Counted from the first letter of the stretch, positions 18,526 to 28,094 are shown. The stretch: 64,000 nt of DNA from Candidatus Poribacteria bacterium (GCA_022822785.1 JAJEAL010000053.1:1-64000); one strand, 5' to 3'. The notes: a model not told the origin generated them from the letters alone. A program made the numbers and translations.

Positions 18526-20028
18526 ATGAAAAGCAGACCGCGCATTGCCCTCGGATCCATCCTCACCGAGTGCAACGAGTTTGGGGGGGTGCCCATCGAT
18601 ATAGGGTGGTTTGAGCGTTATGAACTGTGTCGAGGTGATGAGGTCTTGCACGTTGACGCCGGTGTGGTGGGTGGCATGATGCAGGTGATGCGCGAATGTG
18701 AAGCGGATGTCGTCCCACTGATTTATGCGAGCACCTGCCCCGGCGGTCCCGTGACCGCGGCGTGCTATGCACAACTCAAGACGGAACTTCTTGACCGCCT
18801 ACGCGCCTCCCTACCTGTTGATGGCGTGTTGTTGCCGCTGCACGGTGCCGCAACCGTCGAAGATCTCGGCGATCCGGAGGGCGATCTCATCAAAGCGGTG
18901 CGTGCAATCGTCGGGGATGCGATACCGATTGTCGTCACGCTCGACCTGCACGCGCATGTCACCGCCGACATGGTTCGCTTTGCCGATGGACTGATCGCGT
19001 GGGAGACCTATCCCCACCGCGATACCTTCACCACCGGTGTGCGTGGTGCACGGCTGCTCTGCGATACCTTAGCGGGAAAATGTCGTCCAACCATGGCGAT
19101 GGCAAAGGTGCCCGTGATTACCAGCGCGATTCACGGCTCAACTGAGGGTGATGATCCTTTCGCCGATATTATGCGCGATGCCAAAGCACTTGAAAAGCGT
19201 GATGGTGTCCTATCCACGAGTGCTTTCCTTGTTCATCCCTACCTGGATCAGCCGGATATGGGCAGCGGTGCATTGGTGATTACAGATAGCGACATGAAGA
19301 TGGCGGTATCGCTCGCAAATCGGCTTGCCGAGCAGTACTGGACGCGACGGTTTGACCTTGAACCCGATATCCACACCCCAAGCGAAGCTATTGCCAAAGG
19401 CGTAGAGATAGATGGGGGGCCGGTGCTCTTGGTTGAAGCGGCGGACTGTTGTGGCGGCGGTGCAGCGGGCGATAGCGTTGCCACATTGGCGGCGTTACTC
19501 GACGCAAAGGTGACAGGGCTTTCACTCGTGCCTGTGGCGGATCCAGAAGCCGCCGCTGCGTGCCATCGCGCCGGTGTCGGTCAGGCGGTCACCGTTCCGC
19601 TAGGGCATCAACTCGATCCGCGCTGGGGCGAACCGGTGACCGTGACAGGTACCGTCACCCGGCTGACCGACGGTCGTTTCCGTTATATCGGCGGAATTTG
19701 GGACGGTGTCGAGGGGAACATGGGTCCTTCAGCGGTGTTGACAATCGGTGCGATTCAGGTGCTCATCGCCACGCACGGCACCTACGATTGGGCGGATGAG
19801 CAGTTTCGTTCTATGGATATGCGTCCGCCCGATGCGAAGTTTATCGTCGTCAAAAACCCGATGAACTATCGTCTCGCTTACGGTGACATCGCCAAGGCAG
19901 CCTTCATCCTCGACACGCCCGGCGCGACACCGGCGACGTGCCGACATCTGCCTTACACACATCTCAAGCGTCCCTACTTTCCACTCGACCCGGAGATCCC
20001 TGGGCTTACACCGACCATCCTTCAATAG
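18526..20028 (+). CDS. M81 family metallopeptidase (MlrC-like)
   Basis: 500 residues, the usual length. The N-terminal DUF1485 domain has ILTECNEFGG, LPLHGAATVEDLGDPEGDLI and the zinc ligands in VTLDLHAHVT (Asp140, His142) and WETYPHRD; the MlrC C-terminal domain follows from about residue 300 (PVLLVEAADCCGGGAAGDS, IVVKNPMNYR). MlrC of Sphingomonas hydrolyses linearised microcystin fragments, but most homologues have unknown substrates. RBS CCGGAG lies upstream. It starts 45 bp after the PhyH gene and is followed by an oxidoreductase, so an operon is likely. Confidence 0.92.
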   Translation: MKSRPRIALGSILTECNEFGGVPIDIGWFERYELCRGDEVLHVDAGVVGGMMQVMRECEADVVPLIYASTCPGGPVTAACYAQLKTELLDRLRASLPVDGVLLPLHGAATVEDLGDPEGDLIKAVRAIVGDAIPIVVTLDLHAHVTADMVRFADGLIAWETYPHRDTFTTGVRGARLLCDTLAGKCRPTMAMAKVPVITSAIHGSTEGDDPFADIMRDAKALEKRDGVLSTSAFLVHPYLDQPDMGSGALVITDSDMKMAVSLANRLAEQYWTRRFDLEPDIHTPSEAIAKGVEIDGGPVLLVEAADCCGGGAAGDSVATLAALLDAKVTGLSLVPVADPEAAAACHRAGVGQAVTVPLGHQLDPRWGEPVTVTGTVTRLTDGRFRYIGGIWDGVEGNMGPSAVLTIGAIQVLIATHGTYDWADEQFRSMDMRPPDAKFIVVKNPMNYRLAYGDIAKAAFILDTPGATPATCRHLPYTHLKRPYFPLDPEIPGLTPTILQ

Positions 20029-20053
20029 ATGGTCGGTCAGATAGGAGAATGAA

Positions 20054-21256
20054 ATGAACGACAGACGTTATCGCGCCGCTCTCATCGGTCTAGGGCGTAT
20101 CGCGGACACTATCGACGACGAGGTAATCGGCGATGGCTGGCTTGTACCGTTCAGCCACATGGGCAGTTACATGGATGTGCCCGAAGTGCAGGTGGTCGGC
20201 GCCGCTGATCTATACACGGAACAACGTGACGCATTTGGTGAGCGCTGGACCATCGAAGATACACATCTTTATGAGAATTACGAGGAGATGCTTGAGCGCG
20301 AGAAGCCCGACATCGTGAGCATTTGCACATCTGCGGCGCCACGCGCAAAGATTACGTTGGATATTGTGCGGATGGTACGTGAGGGACGGACAGGCGTGAA
20401 GTGTATCTGGGTAGAAAAGCCGATGGCGACCTCTCTGGAGGAAGCGGATGCAATGGTCGAAGGCTGCCGGGAAGCTGGTATCATCCTCATGATGAACGCA
20501 ATGCGCGCCTCCGATGTCTACTATCGCAGGGCCCGGGCACTTATCGACGAGGGTGTGCTGGGCAAGATGCTGCAAATAACCGCGCACGGTTCGGGAAATC
20601 TATCGCACATGGGTGTCCATTGGCTCGGTGCGATGTGTGTGTTGGCAGGTGAGAATGAGCGTGTCTCTTGGGTTGTGGGAGAGGTGGAGAGCGACGAAAA
20701 AGCCGCGGGCGATGCAGACCTTGCCGGTAACGCCTATCTGGCATTTGAAAACGGTGCACGTGGGTTCTGCCGTATGCTGCCAAGTGCTGCGTCAACATGG
20801 ACGCTTGACGCAATCGGTGAGCGCGGCACAATTCACCTCCGCAACGCCAACGACGGCTATGAGTTTGAGTTGTGGAAAATGGGAAAGATCTCTGACGACG
20901 CGCCCTCCACACCGGTGCGGCATATCTTTCCACGTCCCCAACGCATCTGGAGTGCCGGTGTAGGACAGGTCAAGGATGCTATCAACTGTATTGAAACGGG
21001 CAAAACGCCCAACTGCTCTGGCGATATGGGACGCCATCTGTTGGAACTCGCCATCGCTATCCGTGAATCGCACCGCCGGGGCAATGTGCGGGTAAACCTT
21101 CCGCTCCCCGATCGTAGCCTATATATCCGTTCAGCAGAAACGCTGAGCGGCGACACGCCGCGGGCAATAGCAAATCCCAACCGCCGTCAGCCAACGCATT
21201 TCCTCTCTGAGATAGCCCGGCGTGAGGGAATTGGGCGACGCCGTCCTGTTTCTTAA
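20054..21256 (+). CDS. Gfo/Idh/MocA family oxidoreductase (copy 1)
   Basis: 400 residues. N-terminal Rossmann fold (ALIGLGRIADTIDDE replaces the usual GxGxxG), cofactor-domain motif WVEKPMATSLEEADAM with the conserved EKP, and a beta-sheet C-terminal domain. Such NAD(P)-dependent dehydrogenases act on sugars, inositols or their derivatives. ATG at 20054 has AGGAGAATGAA upstream, 25 bp after the M81 gene. The last 30 residues are Arg-rich. Substrate unknown. Confidence 0.88.
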   Translation: MNDRRYRAALIGLGRIADTIDDEVIGDGWLVPFSHMGSYMDVPEVQVVGAADLYTEQRDAFGERWTIEDTHLYENYEEMLEREKPDIVSICTSAAPRAKITLDIVRMVREGRTGVKCIWVEKPMATSLEEADAMVEGCREAGIILMMNAMRASDVYYRRARALIDEGVLGKMLQITAHGSGNLSHMGVHWLGAMCVLAGENERVSWVVGEVESDEKAAGDADLAGNAYLAFENGARGFCRMLPSAASTWTLDAIGERGTIHLRNANDGYEFELWKMGKISDDAPSTPVRHIFPRPQRIWSAGVGQVKDAINCIETGKTPNCSGDMGRHLLELAIAIRESHRRGNVRVNLPLPDRSLYIRSAETLSGDTPRAIANPNRRQPTHFLSEIARREGIGRRRPVS

Positions 21257-21258
21257 CA

Positions 21259-21290
21259 TATAGTAGTAGGCATACTCCGTATGCCGTGAC
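21259..21290. repeat. Short palindromic repeat (GGCATAC-TCC-GTATGCC)
   Basis: The string TAGTAGTAGGCATACTCC followed by GTATGCCGTGAC matches the interior of the MITE at 1073-1197 (there GGCACAC-TCC-GTGTGCC). It is thus a compensated variant of the same hairpin: both arms changed together. It follows the oxidoreductase stop codon by about 4 bases. Confidence 0.8.
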
Positions 21291-21450
21291 CTCAAAAGGT
21301 GAGTAATTGCACTAATGAATAGATGGCTCTTACGCTTCACGAATCACGTTTCACATTCTGCTGATGAGCCAATAAACGAAGAAAAAGTCCTGCTAGAGTG
21401 ATAAATAGCAACCTACGTTGTGACTAATATAACTTGCGAGGAGGAATCAT

Positions 21451-22929
21451 ATGTCCGAATCCCAAACGGCGAAGCAGCCGAATCTTCTATTTATCATGCC
21501 CGATCAACTGCGGGCAGATTTCCTGAGTTGTTACGGCGCCACTTTCATCCATACACCCCATATTGACAGCCTCGCGGAGGAGGGGGTGCGCTATGAACGT
21601 GCCTACTCTGCCTCACCGATATGTGTGCCCGCTAGAGCGTCACTGCTGACAGGTCTGAACGCAATCAAAAACGGTGTAACCGACAACGGTCAGTGGTTAA
21701 GTCCTGATCTTGCTGCGTACGGGATAGAGACTTGGCCCCAAACCCTGTCCGAGCAGGGCTACTACACCGCTGCTATCGGCAAGATGCACTTCTATCCGTG
21801 GGACATCAATCTGGGATTCCAGTATCGAGTTGCCGCCGAAGACAAGCGATGGCTGGAAATCCGCGATGACTACTACCACTTTTTGAAGGAGGGCGGCTAC
21901 CGAAAACTTCATGGGAACGAACATCCGGGCTACCACGAAAATAGAGGCGCAATCATCAACAAGATTCCGTGGGGCTATTCAGTCGATCACTTCGTGGGGC
22001 AGGAGGCGTGCCGCTTTATCCGCAATTACGGCGATGAGAGCCCCTTTGCAATGATGGTCGGTTTTCCGGGACCCCACTGCCCCTATGACCCCAACGCGGA
22101 GTTTCTGGACGGTTTTGACCCCGCCGACATGCCCGACGCTATCCCAGAAGTAGAGGGAGATACGCCAAGACTCCGGCAGCAAAATATCGCGGGCAACCGT
22201 GGTGCGTGGAACGGCGTCGATTACACCGAATTTACGGAAGCGCACAAGAAAAAAATTCGTGCACATTATGCGGGGCTGGTCAAACAGATTGACTACGAAA
22301 TGGGACAAATCCTTGATACCCTGCGCGAAAAGGAATTGCTCGATAATACCATTATCATCTTCTCCAGTGATCACGGCGATTATCTCGGCGACCACAATTT
22401 CATCGGCAAAGGAACATTTTTTGAATCTAGCATCCATGTGCCGCTCTTGGTTCGCCTGCCTTGGACCGACCAATCGAAGACGTGTGAAGGTTTGGTCGAA
22501 TTGGGCGATGTGACCGCAACAATGCTACATTTCGGCGGCTGCGAAGTCCCTGACTACATGGACTCCATACCGCTACCGGAACTCGACATCCCACGCAAAA
22601 ACCGGAGGGAGCGCGTCATCGGCATGGTCGGGGGCGGCTGGATGATTTATGACGGGCGGTGGAAACTGTCTAAATACTCGACCGGCGAAGTGCTGCTCTT
22701 CGATATATCCAAGGATCCACATGAACAACATAACTTGATAAGGGATAGCCGGTATCAGGAGGAGTATACCCGACTGGACGCCGAGCTAACCCAAGAGATT
22801 ATGAATTCAGTACGCCTCTCTCATGAGAGCAAACGGGTATATTCTAAAACAACGCTCGCTGGTGACCCGACGTTCGGTAAGGAAGGGTGGCAGCGAGCCT
22901 ATCCGAAAAGTATCAACGATATCGACTAA
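21451..22929 (+). CDS. Sulfatase, formylglycine type
   Basis: 492 residues. The sulfatase signature CVPARASLLTG (Cys58 is the residue converted to formylglycine, with Arg62) is complete. Metal-binding MPDQLRADFL at the start and FSSDHGDYLGDH near 305 are also present. It hydrolyses sulfate esters of sugars or other compounds. No signal peptide is seen, so a cytoplasmic location is likely unless export is unconventional. ATG at 21451 has GAGGAGGAATC upstream. No formylglycine-generating enzyme or anaerobic maturase is in this window. Confidence 0.93.
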   Translation: MSESQTAKQPNLLFIMPDQLRADFLSCYGATFIHTPHIDSLAEEGVRYERAYSASPICVPARASLLTGLNAIKNGVTDNGQWLSPDLAAYGIETWPQTLSEQGYYTAAIGKMHFYPWDINLGFQYRVAAEDKRWLEIRDDYYHFLKEGGYRKLHGNEHPGYHENRGAIINKIPWGYSVDHFVGQEACRFIRNYGDESPFAMMVGFPGPHCPYDPNAEFLDGFDPADMPDAIPEVEGDTPRLRQQNIAGNRGAWNGVDYTEFTEAHKKKIRAHYAGLVKQIDYEMGQILDTLREKELLDNTIIIFSSDHGDYLGDHNFIGKGTFFESSIHVPLLVRLPWTDQSKTCEGLVELGDVTATMLHFGGCEVPDYMDSIPLPELDIPRKNRRERVIGMVGGGWMIYDGRWKLSKYSTGEVLLFDISKDPHEQHNLIRDSRYQEEYTRLDAELTQEIMNSVRLSHESKRVYSKTTLAGDPTFGKEGWQRAYPKSINDID

Positions 22930-22950
22930 GCAGTTTGGCTAGAGAGATGG

Positions 22951-22983
22951 AGAAACCGAGTTTTTGACAGAAACTCGGTTTCT
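22951..22983. repeat. Family B palindrome, copy 2
   Basis: Arms AGAAACCGAGTTT (22951-22963) and AAACTCGGTTTCT (22971-22983) are perfect complements, 22 bases after the sulfatase stop codon. See the copies at 8926 and 38024. Confidence 0.85.
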
Positions 22984-23037
22984 GGTGTCTTGTCAATTTT
23001 GAATAATTCACCTACACATACTACAAGGAGACTTTCT

Positions 23038-23478
23038 ATGAAATACAATGTTTTGTTTTGTGCTATGATCCTGATGGTCGGGATGATGTTATGGATGGGG
23101 TGCAGTGGAAAAACTGGCACAGAGGAAGGGATGGCAGAAGCCGAAAAGGCAGCTCCTGCAGAGATTGTGGGACAAATCACGGAGATTGACAACCACGCCA
23201 ATGTGGTAACCGATATTAAACCCGACGCATTTGCTGCGCTCGGCTGGAATCTGAATGATACTATCACTGTCGAATTTGAAGATGGCAAAAAAATCGACTG
23301 TCTATATGTGAAAAACTATGGCGACGTGCCGGTCGGGGATTATTTGGTCCGTTTCGGTGTTGACGGGAGCCTGTTAAAAGTTGCCATCAACGAAGGCTAC
23401 CTAGCGGAGATGTTGAAAATCAAGAGTCCCGGCAAGGTCGTTCTACGCAAAATGCAGGCACCGGCTAGTGATCAATAG
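23038..23478 (+). CDS. Lipoprotein with SAM hydroxide adenosyltransferase C-terminal-like domain
   Basis: ATG at 23038 with AAGGAG upstream; 146 residues. MKYNVLFCAMILMVGMMLWMGC is a lipoprotein signal with the lipid-carrying Cys near residue 22. The rest, from GQITEIDNHANVVTDI through YGDVPVGDYLVRF to VAINEGYLAEMLKI, follows the pattern of the small C-terminal domain of SAM hydrolase/DUF62 enzymes (normally ID.FGN..TNI and IAVN.G.AA). The catalytic N-terminal domain is absent. It may therefore be a ligand-binding envelope protein. Domain call rests on pattern memory. Confidence 0.6.
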   Translation: MKYNVLFCAMILMVGMMLWMGCSGKTGTEEGMAEAEKAAPAEIVGQITEIDNHANVVTDIKPDAFAALGWNLNDTITVEFEDGKKIDCLYVKNYGDVPVGDYLVRFGVDGSLLKVAINEGYLAEMLKIKSPGKVVLRKMQAPASDQ

Positions 23479-23495
23479 CTAAAAGCGACGCAACC

Positions 23496-23885
23496 ATGAA
23501 TACAAATCGACCATTCGCCGCTGCACCTGCCGCAAGTCCGGGGACAGCGTTTCGGGACCCCGACGGCATCCCTAGCGAGGGGATACGGCGTATTCCCGCC
23601 AATGCCTATGAGCCAGATCCGTGGATTGAATTGGCTTGGAACTTGAATCAGGGATGGGCGTGGCTGACCCTATACGTGACGCCGGGCGATCTGCCGATTC
23701 AACAGTGGGATCAAAAATTCTCAATCCCCGATATGCCCTATGCGGATGGTGCTGCTGTGATTCGGGGCTTAACCCATCTAGCGAATCTGCTTCACGCTAT
23801 GTATGTGGCTAACCCCGATATAGCTACATTCACCCCACAGCTAGCGAAGACCGTGCTCAATTTCCACGACTTCCTGACTAGGTAA
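23496..23885 (+). CDS. Small uncharacterised protein
   Basis: 129 residues, start ATG at 23496, 17 bp after the lipoprotein stop; no strong Shine-Dalgarno. The sequence has an Ala/Pro-rich start, a Trp-rich centre (AWNLNQGWAWLTLYVTPGDL) and a helical C-terminus (LTHLANLLHAMYVANPDI). No family recognised. The phrase AWNLNQG recalls GWNLND in the lipoprotein before it, but this may be chance. It is followed by an aldo-keto reductase 50 bp later. Confidence 0.5.
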   Translation: MNTNRPFAAAPAASPGTAFRDPDGIPSEGIRRIPANAYEPDPWIELAWNLNQGWAWLTLYVTPGDLPIQQWDQKFSIPDMPYADGAAVIRGLTHLANLLHAMYVANPDIATFTPQLAKTVLNFHDFLTR

Positions 23886-23935
23886 AGCCTTCCGTTACCG
23901 AAGTCAGATTTACACTCTCGCTCAATGAAAGTGCG

Positions 23936-24928
23936 ATGAAAACACGTATACTTGGTAAAACGGGACTCAATATCAGTGAAATCGGGCTCGGCTCTGCTTT
24001 CATGGCGGGGCAAGGGCAGGATGGTGTGAATCGTTGCGTGGATTATGCGATTGACCACGGCGTGAACTATTTCGATACGTCCGCAAACTATGGAGACGGT
24101 ACGGATGAAACTATGCTGGGTGTCGCCTTGAAGAGAAAACGGGACAAGGTTATCCTTGCCACGAAGGTGGGGTTTATAAACCCCCAACGCTACCGCTTGG
24201 ATGCACACCGCAGTGCTGACCAACTCATGGCGCAATTCGAGAGTTCCCTCAAGCGACTTCAGACTGATTGTGTGGACATTATTCAGATCCACGAGGCGGA
24301 TTTTCTGAAGTGGTGGACTGACGATATTCCCGATGACTGGAGTGCGCTCATTGAAGATGATAAAGACTACGACTTCTCTGATGCGCCAGCGGTCAAATTC
24401 CTCGCAGACGCCAAGCGTAGTGGCAAAACGCGTTTTATAGGGTTGACGGCTAAAAATGCACGCTTGTTGGGCAGAATACTGAAAGTGGTTGCGGTTGATT
24501 CTGTTATGACCGCACATCAATATAACCCTGTTTTCAGGAATGCTGTCGAGTTCCTGTTCCCGACTGCTCAAGAGTTGGGTGTAGGGGTTGTAATTGGCGC
24601 GCCGCTGATGAAAGGCTGGCTTGCTGTTCCCCAAGATGCGTGGCGAGATAACCCGCCCGATTGGATGGATGAGACCTTTGAGACGTCCTATTTCAGATTC
24701 CTTGATATTCATACGGAGACGGGTATCCCCATGGCGGAGCTCTGCATCCGGTGGATGCTTTCGGAGACACGCCAACAATCTATCGTTGTCGGGTTCAGCA
24801 ATCTCCACGAGGTAGAATTGAATCTGTCAGCTGCCCTTCGTGGAACACTCACCGACCACCTCAACGCTGCGATAGAAGAAATTGGGATTGTCCATCCCCT
24901 TATCTATCAGGGGCGGACGCAGCTCTGA
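23936..24928 (+). CDS. Aldo/keto reductase
   Basis: 330 residues with the full catalytic tetrad: Asp47 and Tyr52 in NYFDTSANYGDG, Lys77 in ILATKVGF, and His near 118 in IIQIHEADF. The C-terminal NADP-binding part has VVGFSNLHEVELNLSAA. The family reduces aldehydes or ketones of sugars. The ATG at 23936 (MKTRILGKTGLNISEIGLGS) matches the family start exactly. The next dioxygenase starts 31 bp after its stop, so they form an operon. Confidence 0.92.
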   Translation: MKTRILGKTGLNISEIGLGSAFMAGQGQDGVNRCVDYAIDHGVNYFDTSANYGDGTDETMLGVALKRKRDKVILATKVGFINPQRYRLDAHRSADQLMAQFESSLKRLQTDCVDIIQIHEADFLKWWTDDIPDDWSALIEDDKDYDFSDAPAVKFLADAKRSGKTRFIGLTAKNARLLGRILKVVAVDSVMTAHQYNPVFRNAVEFLFPTAQELGVGVVIGAPLMKGWLAVPQDAWRDNPPDWMDETFETSYFRFLDIHTETGIPMAELCIRWMLSETRQQSIVVGFSNLHEVELNLSAALRGTLTDHLNAAIEEIGIVHPLIYQGRTQL

Positions 24929-24959
24929 CCGGACGACAGAGAATGAGGAGAATCACACC

Positions 24960-25712
24960 ATGGCAGTGGATATTCAGGAAAAGGCGGAACAGATTTTGGT
25001 AGATGGGTTCTGTATCTTGCCAGATCAGTTCCCTATATCCGCTATTGAGGCGTGCAGCGAAGCATTTGCCCCAATTCTGCGCGATTATGTCACTGAGCAT
25101 GCGGATAATCCCAACCGTGGACCGGCGAGGCACTACATCCCACTCCCTTTCGAGCCACCGTTGTATAGTCCCTACTTCTTCGACGACGATACGGTTATCG
25201 CCATAGCGAGTCAGGTGCTGGGCGCAGATTTTGCCATTGATCAGTACGCGAGTGACACGCCGCTCAACGGTTCGGTGTATCAGGAAATCCATGGCGATGT
25301 CGGTCTTCTGTTTCCTGAAAGCCCAGGTTTACAGCATCCGCCTGCGATTCTTGCGGTGAACTTTCCATTTATCGATGTCACACCGGCGCACGGTCCCTTT
25401 GAAGTCGCACGCGGAACGCATCTGTTTCCGAAAGCGGAGGCGTTACGTCGGATTGAAGCTGGAGAGATTCCGCTGGAACCGCTGCTGATGAACGCCGGTG
25501 ATGTCCTCATCCGAGACCCGCGCTGTCTCCACCGAGGGACCCCCAATCGCACGGATACCCCGCGTCCTGTTGCGGTGTTTGCCTGTCTCCGTGGCTGGAT
25601 GCAGCGAGAGCACCGAGAACGGAACCCTATTCCTGAATATGTCTGGACGGGGCTTTCGGAACGTGAAAAACAATTGATGCGAAAACTGCCGAGATGTTTC
25701 CACGAATCATAG
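24960..25712 (+). CDS. Phytanoyl-CoA dioxygenase (PhyH) family protein
   Basis: The start ATG at 24960 (MAVDIQEKAEQILVDGFCIL) has GAGGAG upstream; 250 residues. The facial triad is present: QEIHGDVG gives His111 and Asp113, and CLHRGTPNRT the distal His near 190, with Arg in TPRPVAVF likely for 2-oxoglutarate. It probably hydroxylates a small molecule made or used by the neighbouring aldo-keto reductase, which is an inference from spacing only. A MITE element follows it. Confidence 0.88.
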   Translation: MAVDIQEKAEQILVDGFCILPDQFPISAIEACSEAFAPILRDYVTEHADNPNRGPARHYIPLPFEPPLYSPYFFDDDTVIAIASQVLGADFAIDQYASDTPLNGSVYQEIHGDVGLLFPESPGLQHPPAILAVNFPFIDVTPAHGPFEVARGTHLFPKAEALRRIEAGEIPLEPLLMNAGDVLIRDPRCLHRGTPNRTDTPRPVAVFACLRGWMQREHRERNPIPEYVWTGLSEREKQLMRKLPRCFHES

Positions 25713-25740
25713 TTAGCGAAGATTCGCAGGGAGGCTCATC

Positions 25741-25848
25741 TATGGTAAAGTTTAGAATTAACTGGACACTCTGTACCGGCGCAGTTGAAAACAGCACCTA
25801 CCAAACATGGGGATCGAAAGTGTCTACATATTTTGATAATTCACCATA
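25741..25848. mobile_element. MITE family 1, full copy (108 bp)
   Basis: Left end TATGGTAAAGTTTAGAATTA then CTGGACACT; the right end read inverted is TATGGTGAATTATCAAAATA then GTAGACACT. The arms match over about 30 positions with several mismatches. It fills most of the space between the dioxygenase and the next oxidoreductase gene (25868). Confidence 0.8.
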
Positions 25849-25867
25849 AATAGAAGGGAAACAGTAG

Positions 25868-27037
25868 ATGTCTAAAAAATATACCGCGGCGATTGTCGGC
25901 TGCGGATCTATCGGCAACGCCCACATGGATGGCTATAATTTGAATGACAATGTGGAGGTAGTGGCGGTCGCTGATCCGCTGTTGGTCGCCCGCGAGGAGT
26001 ATATGGAAAAATACAGTATTCCGCAGGGCTACGCCACCGTTGAAGAGATGCTAGAAAAAGCGGAGCCAGATATCGTCAGCGTCTGCACATGGCATCCGCT
26101 GCACCCGGCACCGACGATTGCGGCGGCGCAAGCCGGTGTCAAAGCCGTAATCTGCGAAAAACCGATGGCGACCAGCTTGGGCGCAGCAAACAGTATGGTC
26201 GATGCCTGTGAAGCGAGCGGCACTAAGTTGATAATCAGCCATCAGCGACGGTTTACGCCCGGTTGGGAGAAGGCGCGTGAATTGATTCAGGAGAAAGCGA
26301 TCGGCGATCCGGTCTGGGTAAACTGCAAGATCGTACAGGGATTGCTCAATTGTGGCACGCACGCGATCGACGGCTCACGTTTCGTTTTGGGGGACCCGCA
26401 AGCACTCTGGGTGATGGGTGCGGTAGAGCGGGATACGGATCGGTATGAGAGGGATACGCCGATCGAGGACAGCTGCATGGCGCTGGTGCAGATGGAAGGT
26501 AATCTGCAACTCTTTATACAGTCAGATTTGTGCACGGAAGGCGCAGCGGCGGGAGGTTTTCTCATCCGAGGCACCGACGGTATGCTCGATGTCAGCGAAG
26601 CGGGAGTCAAGCTGTTTAACGCTGACTCCAACGGTTGGAAACAGGTGCCCCTCCGTGTGGAAGCGGAGGAAATTCGCGCAATCGGTGGGGGCACCAACGC
26701 TGCACAGGTGCGTGAACTTATCGCGTGGATCGAGGGCGGTCCCGAACACCGTGGCACCGGCAAAAAAGCGCGTGCGACTGTGGAGATCATGATGGCGCTC
26801 TACGAATCCGCCCGACAGCACCGCGTGATCCACCTACCTCTACAGGAGGAGGGGCACCCCTTAGAGTTAATGGTGGAGGAGGGCAAGCTACCCGTCGAAA
26901 AGCCAGGTAGATACGATATTCGCGGCTTTCTCAAACGCGATGCGATTGACGAGAAAGCCTACGCCAAACTGCGAAGCCAAGGGATGGCCCACCACCAAAT
27001 TATGAGGACGCTAAACGAGAATAAGCAAGAAGGATAG
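25868..27037 (+). CDS. Gfo/Idh/MocA family oxidoreductase (copy 2)
   Basis: 389 residues: Rossmann nucleotide loop IVGCGSIGNAHMDGY, ICEKPMATSLGAANSM (the EKP Lys) and ISHQRRFTPGWEKARELI in the substrate domain, where His and Arg are typical. The C-terminus is extended (YDIRGFLKRDAIDEKAYAKL). ATG 25868 is preceded by AGAAGGGAAACAGT. It is followed 11 bp later by an Ldh2-type dehydrogenase, so the pair is co-transcribed and may oxidise successive intermediates of one substrate. Confidence 0.9.
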   Translation: MSKKYTAAIVGCGSIGNAHMDGYNLNDNVEVVAVADPLLVAREEYMEKYSIPQGYATVEEMLEKAEPDIVSVCTWHPLHPAPTIAAAQAGVKAVICEKPMATSLGAANSMVDACEASGTKLIISHQRRFTPGWEKARELIQEKAIGDPVWVNCKIVQGLLNCGTHAIDGSRFVLGDPQALWVMGAVERDTDRYERDTPIEDSCMALVQMEGNLQLFIQSDLCTEGAAAGGFLIRGTDGMLDVSEAGVKLFNADSNGWKQVPLRVEAEEIRAIGGGTNAAQVRELIAWIEGGPEHRGTGKKARATVEIMMALYESARQHRVIHLPLQEEGHPLELMVEEGKLPVEKPGRYDIRGFLKRDAIDEKAYAKLRSQGMAHHQIMRTLNENKQEG

Positions 27038-27048
27038 GAGGAGATGTA

Positions 27049-28056
27049 ATGAACCGTCCACCCGAAGAATCCAAACGTATCTCAGAAGCACAGCTGCGTG
27101 ATTTCGCTGGAGCATGTTTCAAAGCTGCAGGTTTATGTGGAGATCATGCGGAGCAACTCGCCCAACTGTTGACCAACTCCGACCTGCGTGGCGTGCATTC
27201 CCACGGACTCCGGCAGGTTCCCGGCTATTGTGAGAGCCTGCGAGACGGATTGATTAATCCCAACCCCAACTGCCAAGTTCTCAAAGAGACCGCTACCTCG
27301 ATCCTGATTGATGGCGATGGAGGCTTGGGGTACGCACCGATGATGATGGCAACTGAAAGTGCTATCACCAAGGCAAAGGCAAACGGCGTGGCTGTCGGCG
27401 CGACCTGTCATATCGGTCACTACGGTTCAGCGGGGCATTATGTCCGTCGGGCAATGGAGGAGGGGTGTACCGCCTTTTCCGTTCAAGGTGGTTCAAGCGA
27501 ATTTGGTCCGGCAGACTCCAACAACCGCCCTCAATCCGCCTATTGGGGCAATCCCCCGCTCTGCTTCGGGTTGCCCGGTGGGGACGAACCGCCGCTTATT
27601 CCGGACATGGCAACCTGCATCCTCGCCGACTATCAGCGCGGTAAAGAATTTGATGCTTTGCAGGAGATGATTCCCGCTGCGTTCTTCAAGTCTATGGGCT
27701 ATACCGGCGTTGCTCGGGGGCTCGGTGGACCCTTCGTCGGGACGGACAGCGCACGGGCAAAAGCGGTAAGGGAGAAATGGTCCCGCGGACAGGCCGGCGG
27801 TATGATTGTGGTAATGGATATCGGACTGTTCACAGATCCGGGGGAATTCCGGACTGGGGTTGATAACTTGGTGCGTGGGGTACGGGAAACGATGGCACCG
27901 TTGCGGGGATACGATGAGGCCACACTTCCCGGCACCCCTGAGGCCCGAAGGGAACAGGAATACAGACGCGATGGTGCGCCTATCAGCCTCGCGGATATTG
28001 AGCGACTCAACCAAACCGCCGAAGAATTTGGCTTACCACTGACGATGCGGTTGTAG
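27049..28056 (+). CDS. Malate/lactate dehydrogenase family (Ldh2) oxidoreductase
   Basis: 335 residues with the Ldh_2 pattern: SDLRGVHSHGLRQVPGY (catalytic His), LIDGDGGLGY, and a cofactor region ATCHIGHYGSAGHYVRRA. These NAD(P) enzymes have a fold unlike classical LDH and act on malate, 2,3-diketogulonate, ureidoglycolate or imines. RBS AGGAGGAGATGTA precedes ATG 27049. Ureidoglycolate dehydrogenase (AllD) is in this family and a ureidoglycolate lyase-like gene lies 1.3 kb downstream, but the substrate is not determined here. Confidence 0.9.
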   Translation: MNRPPEESKRISEAQLRDFAGACFKAAGLCGDHAEQLAQLLTNSDLRGVHSHGLRQVPGYCESLRDGLINPNPNCQVLKETATSILIDGDGGLGYAPMMMATESAITKAKANGVAVGATCHIGHYGSAGHYVRRAMEEGCTAFSVQGGSSEFGPADSNNRPQSAYWGNPPLCFGLPGGDEPPLIPDMATCILADYQRGKEFDALQEMIPAAFFKSMGYTGVARGLGGPFVGTDSARAKAVREKWSRGQAGGMIVVMDIGLFTDPGEFRTGVDNLVRGVRETMAPLRGYDEATLPGTPEARREQEYRRDGAPISLADIERLNQTAEEFGLPLTMRL

Positions 28057-28094
28057 GCTAATGTATTTACTGACTGTGGAGAATAAACCAAGTC

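Noticed and set aside
23792-24808. 338-codon open frame on the minus strand
   Set aside because: It is fully antisense to a clear aldo/keto reductase with the complete catalytic tetrad, and its protein shows no recognisable domain.
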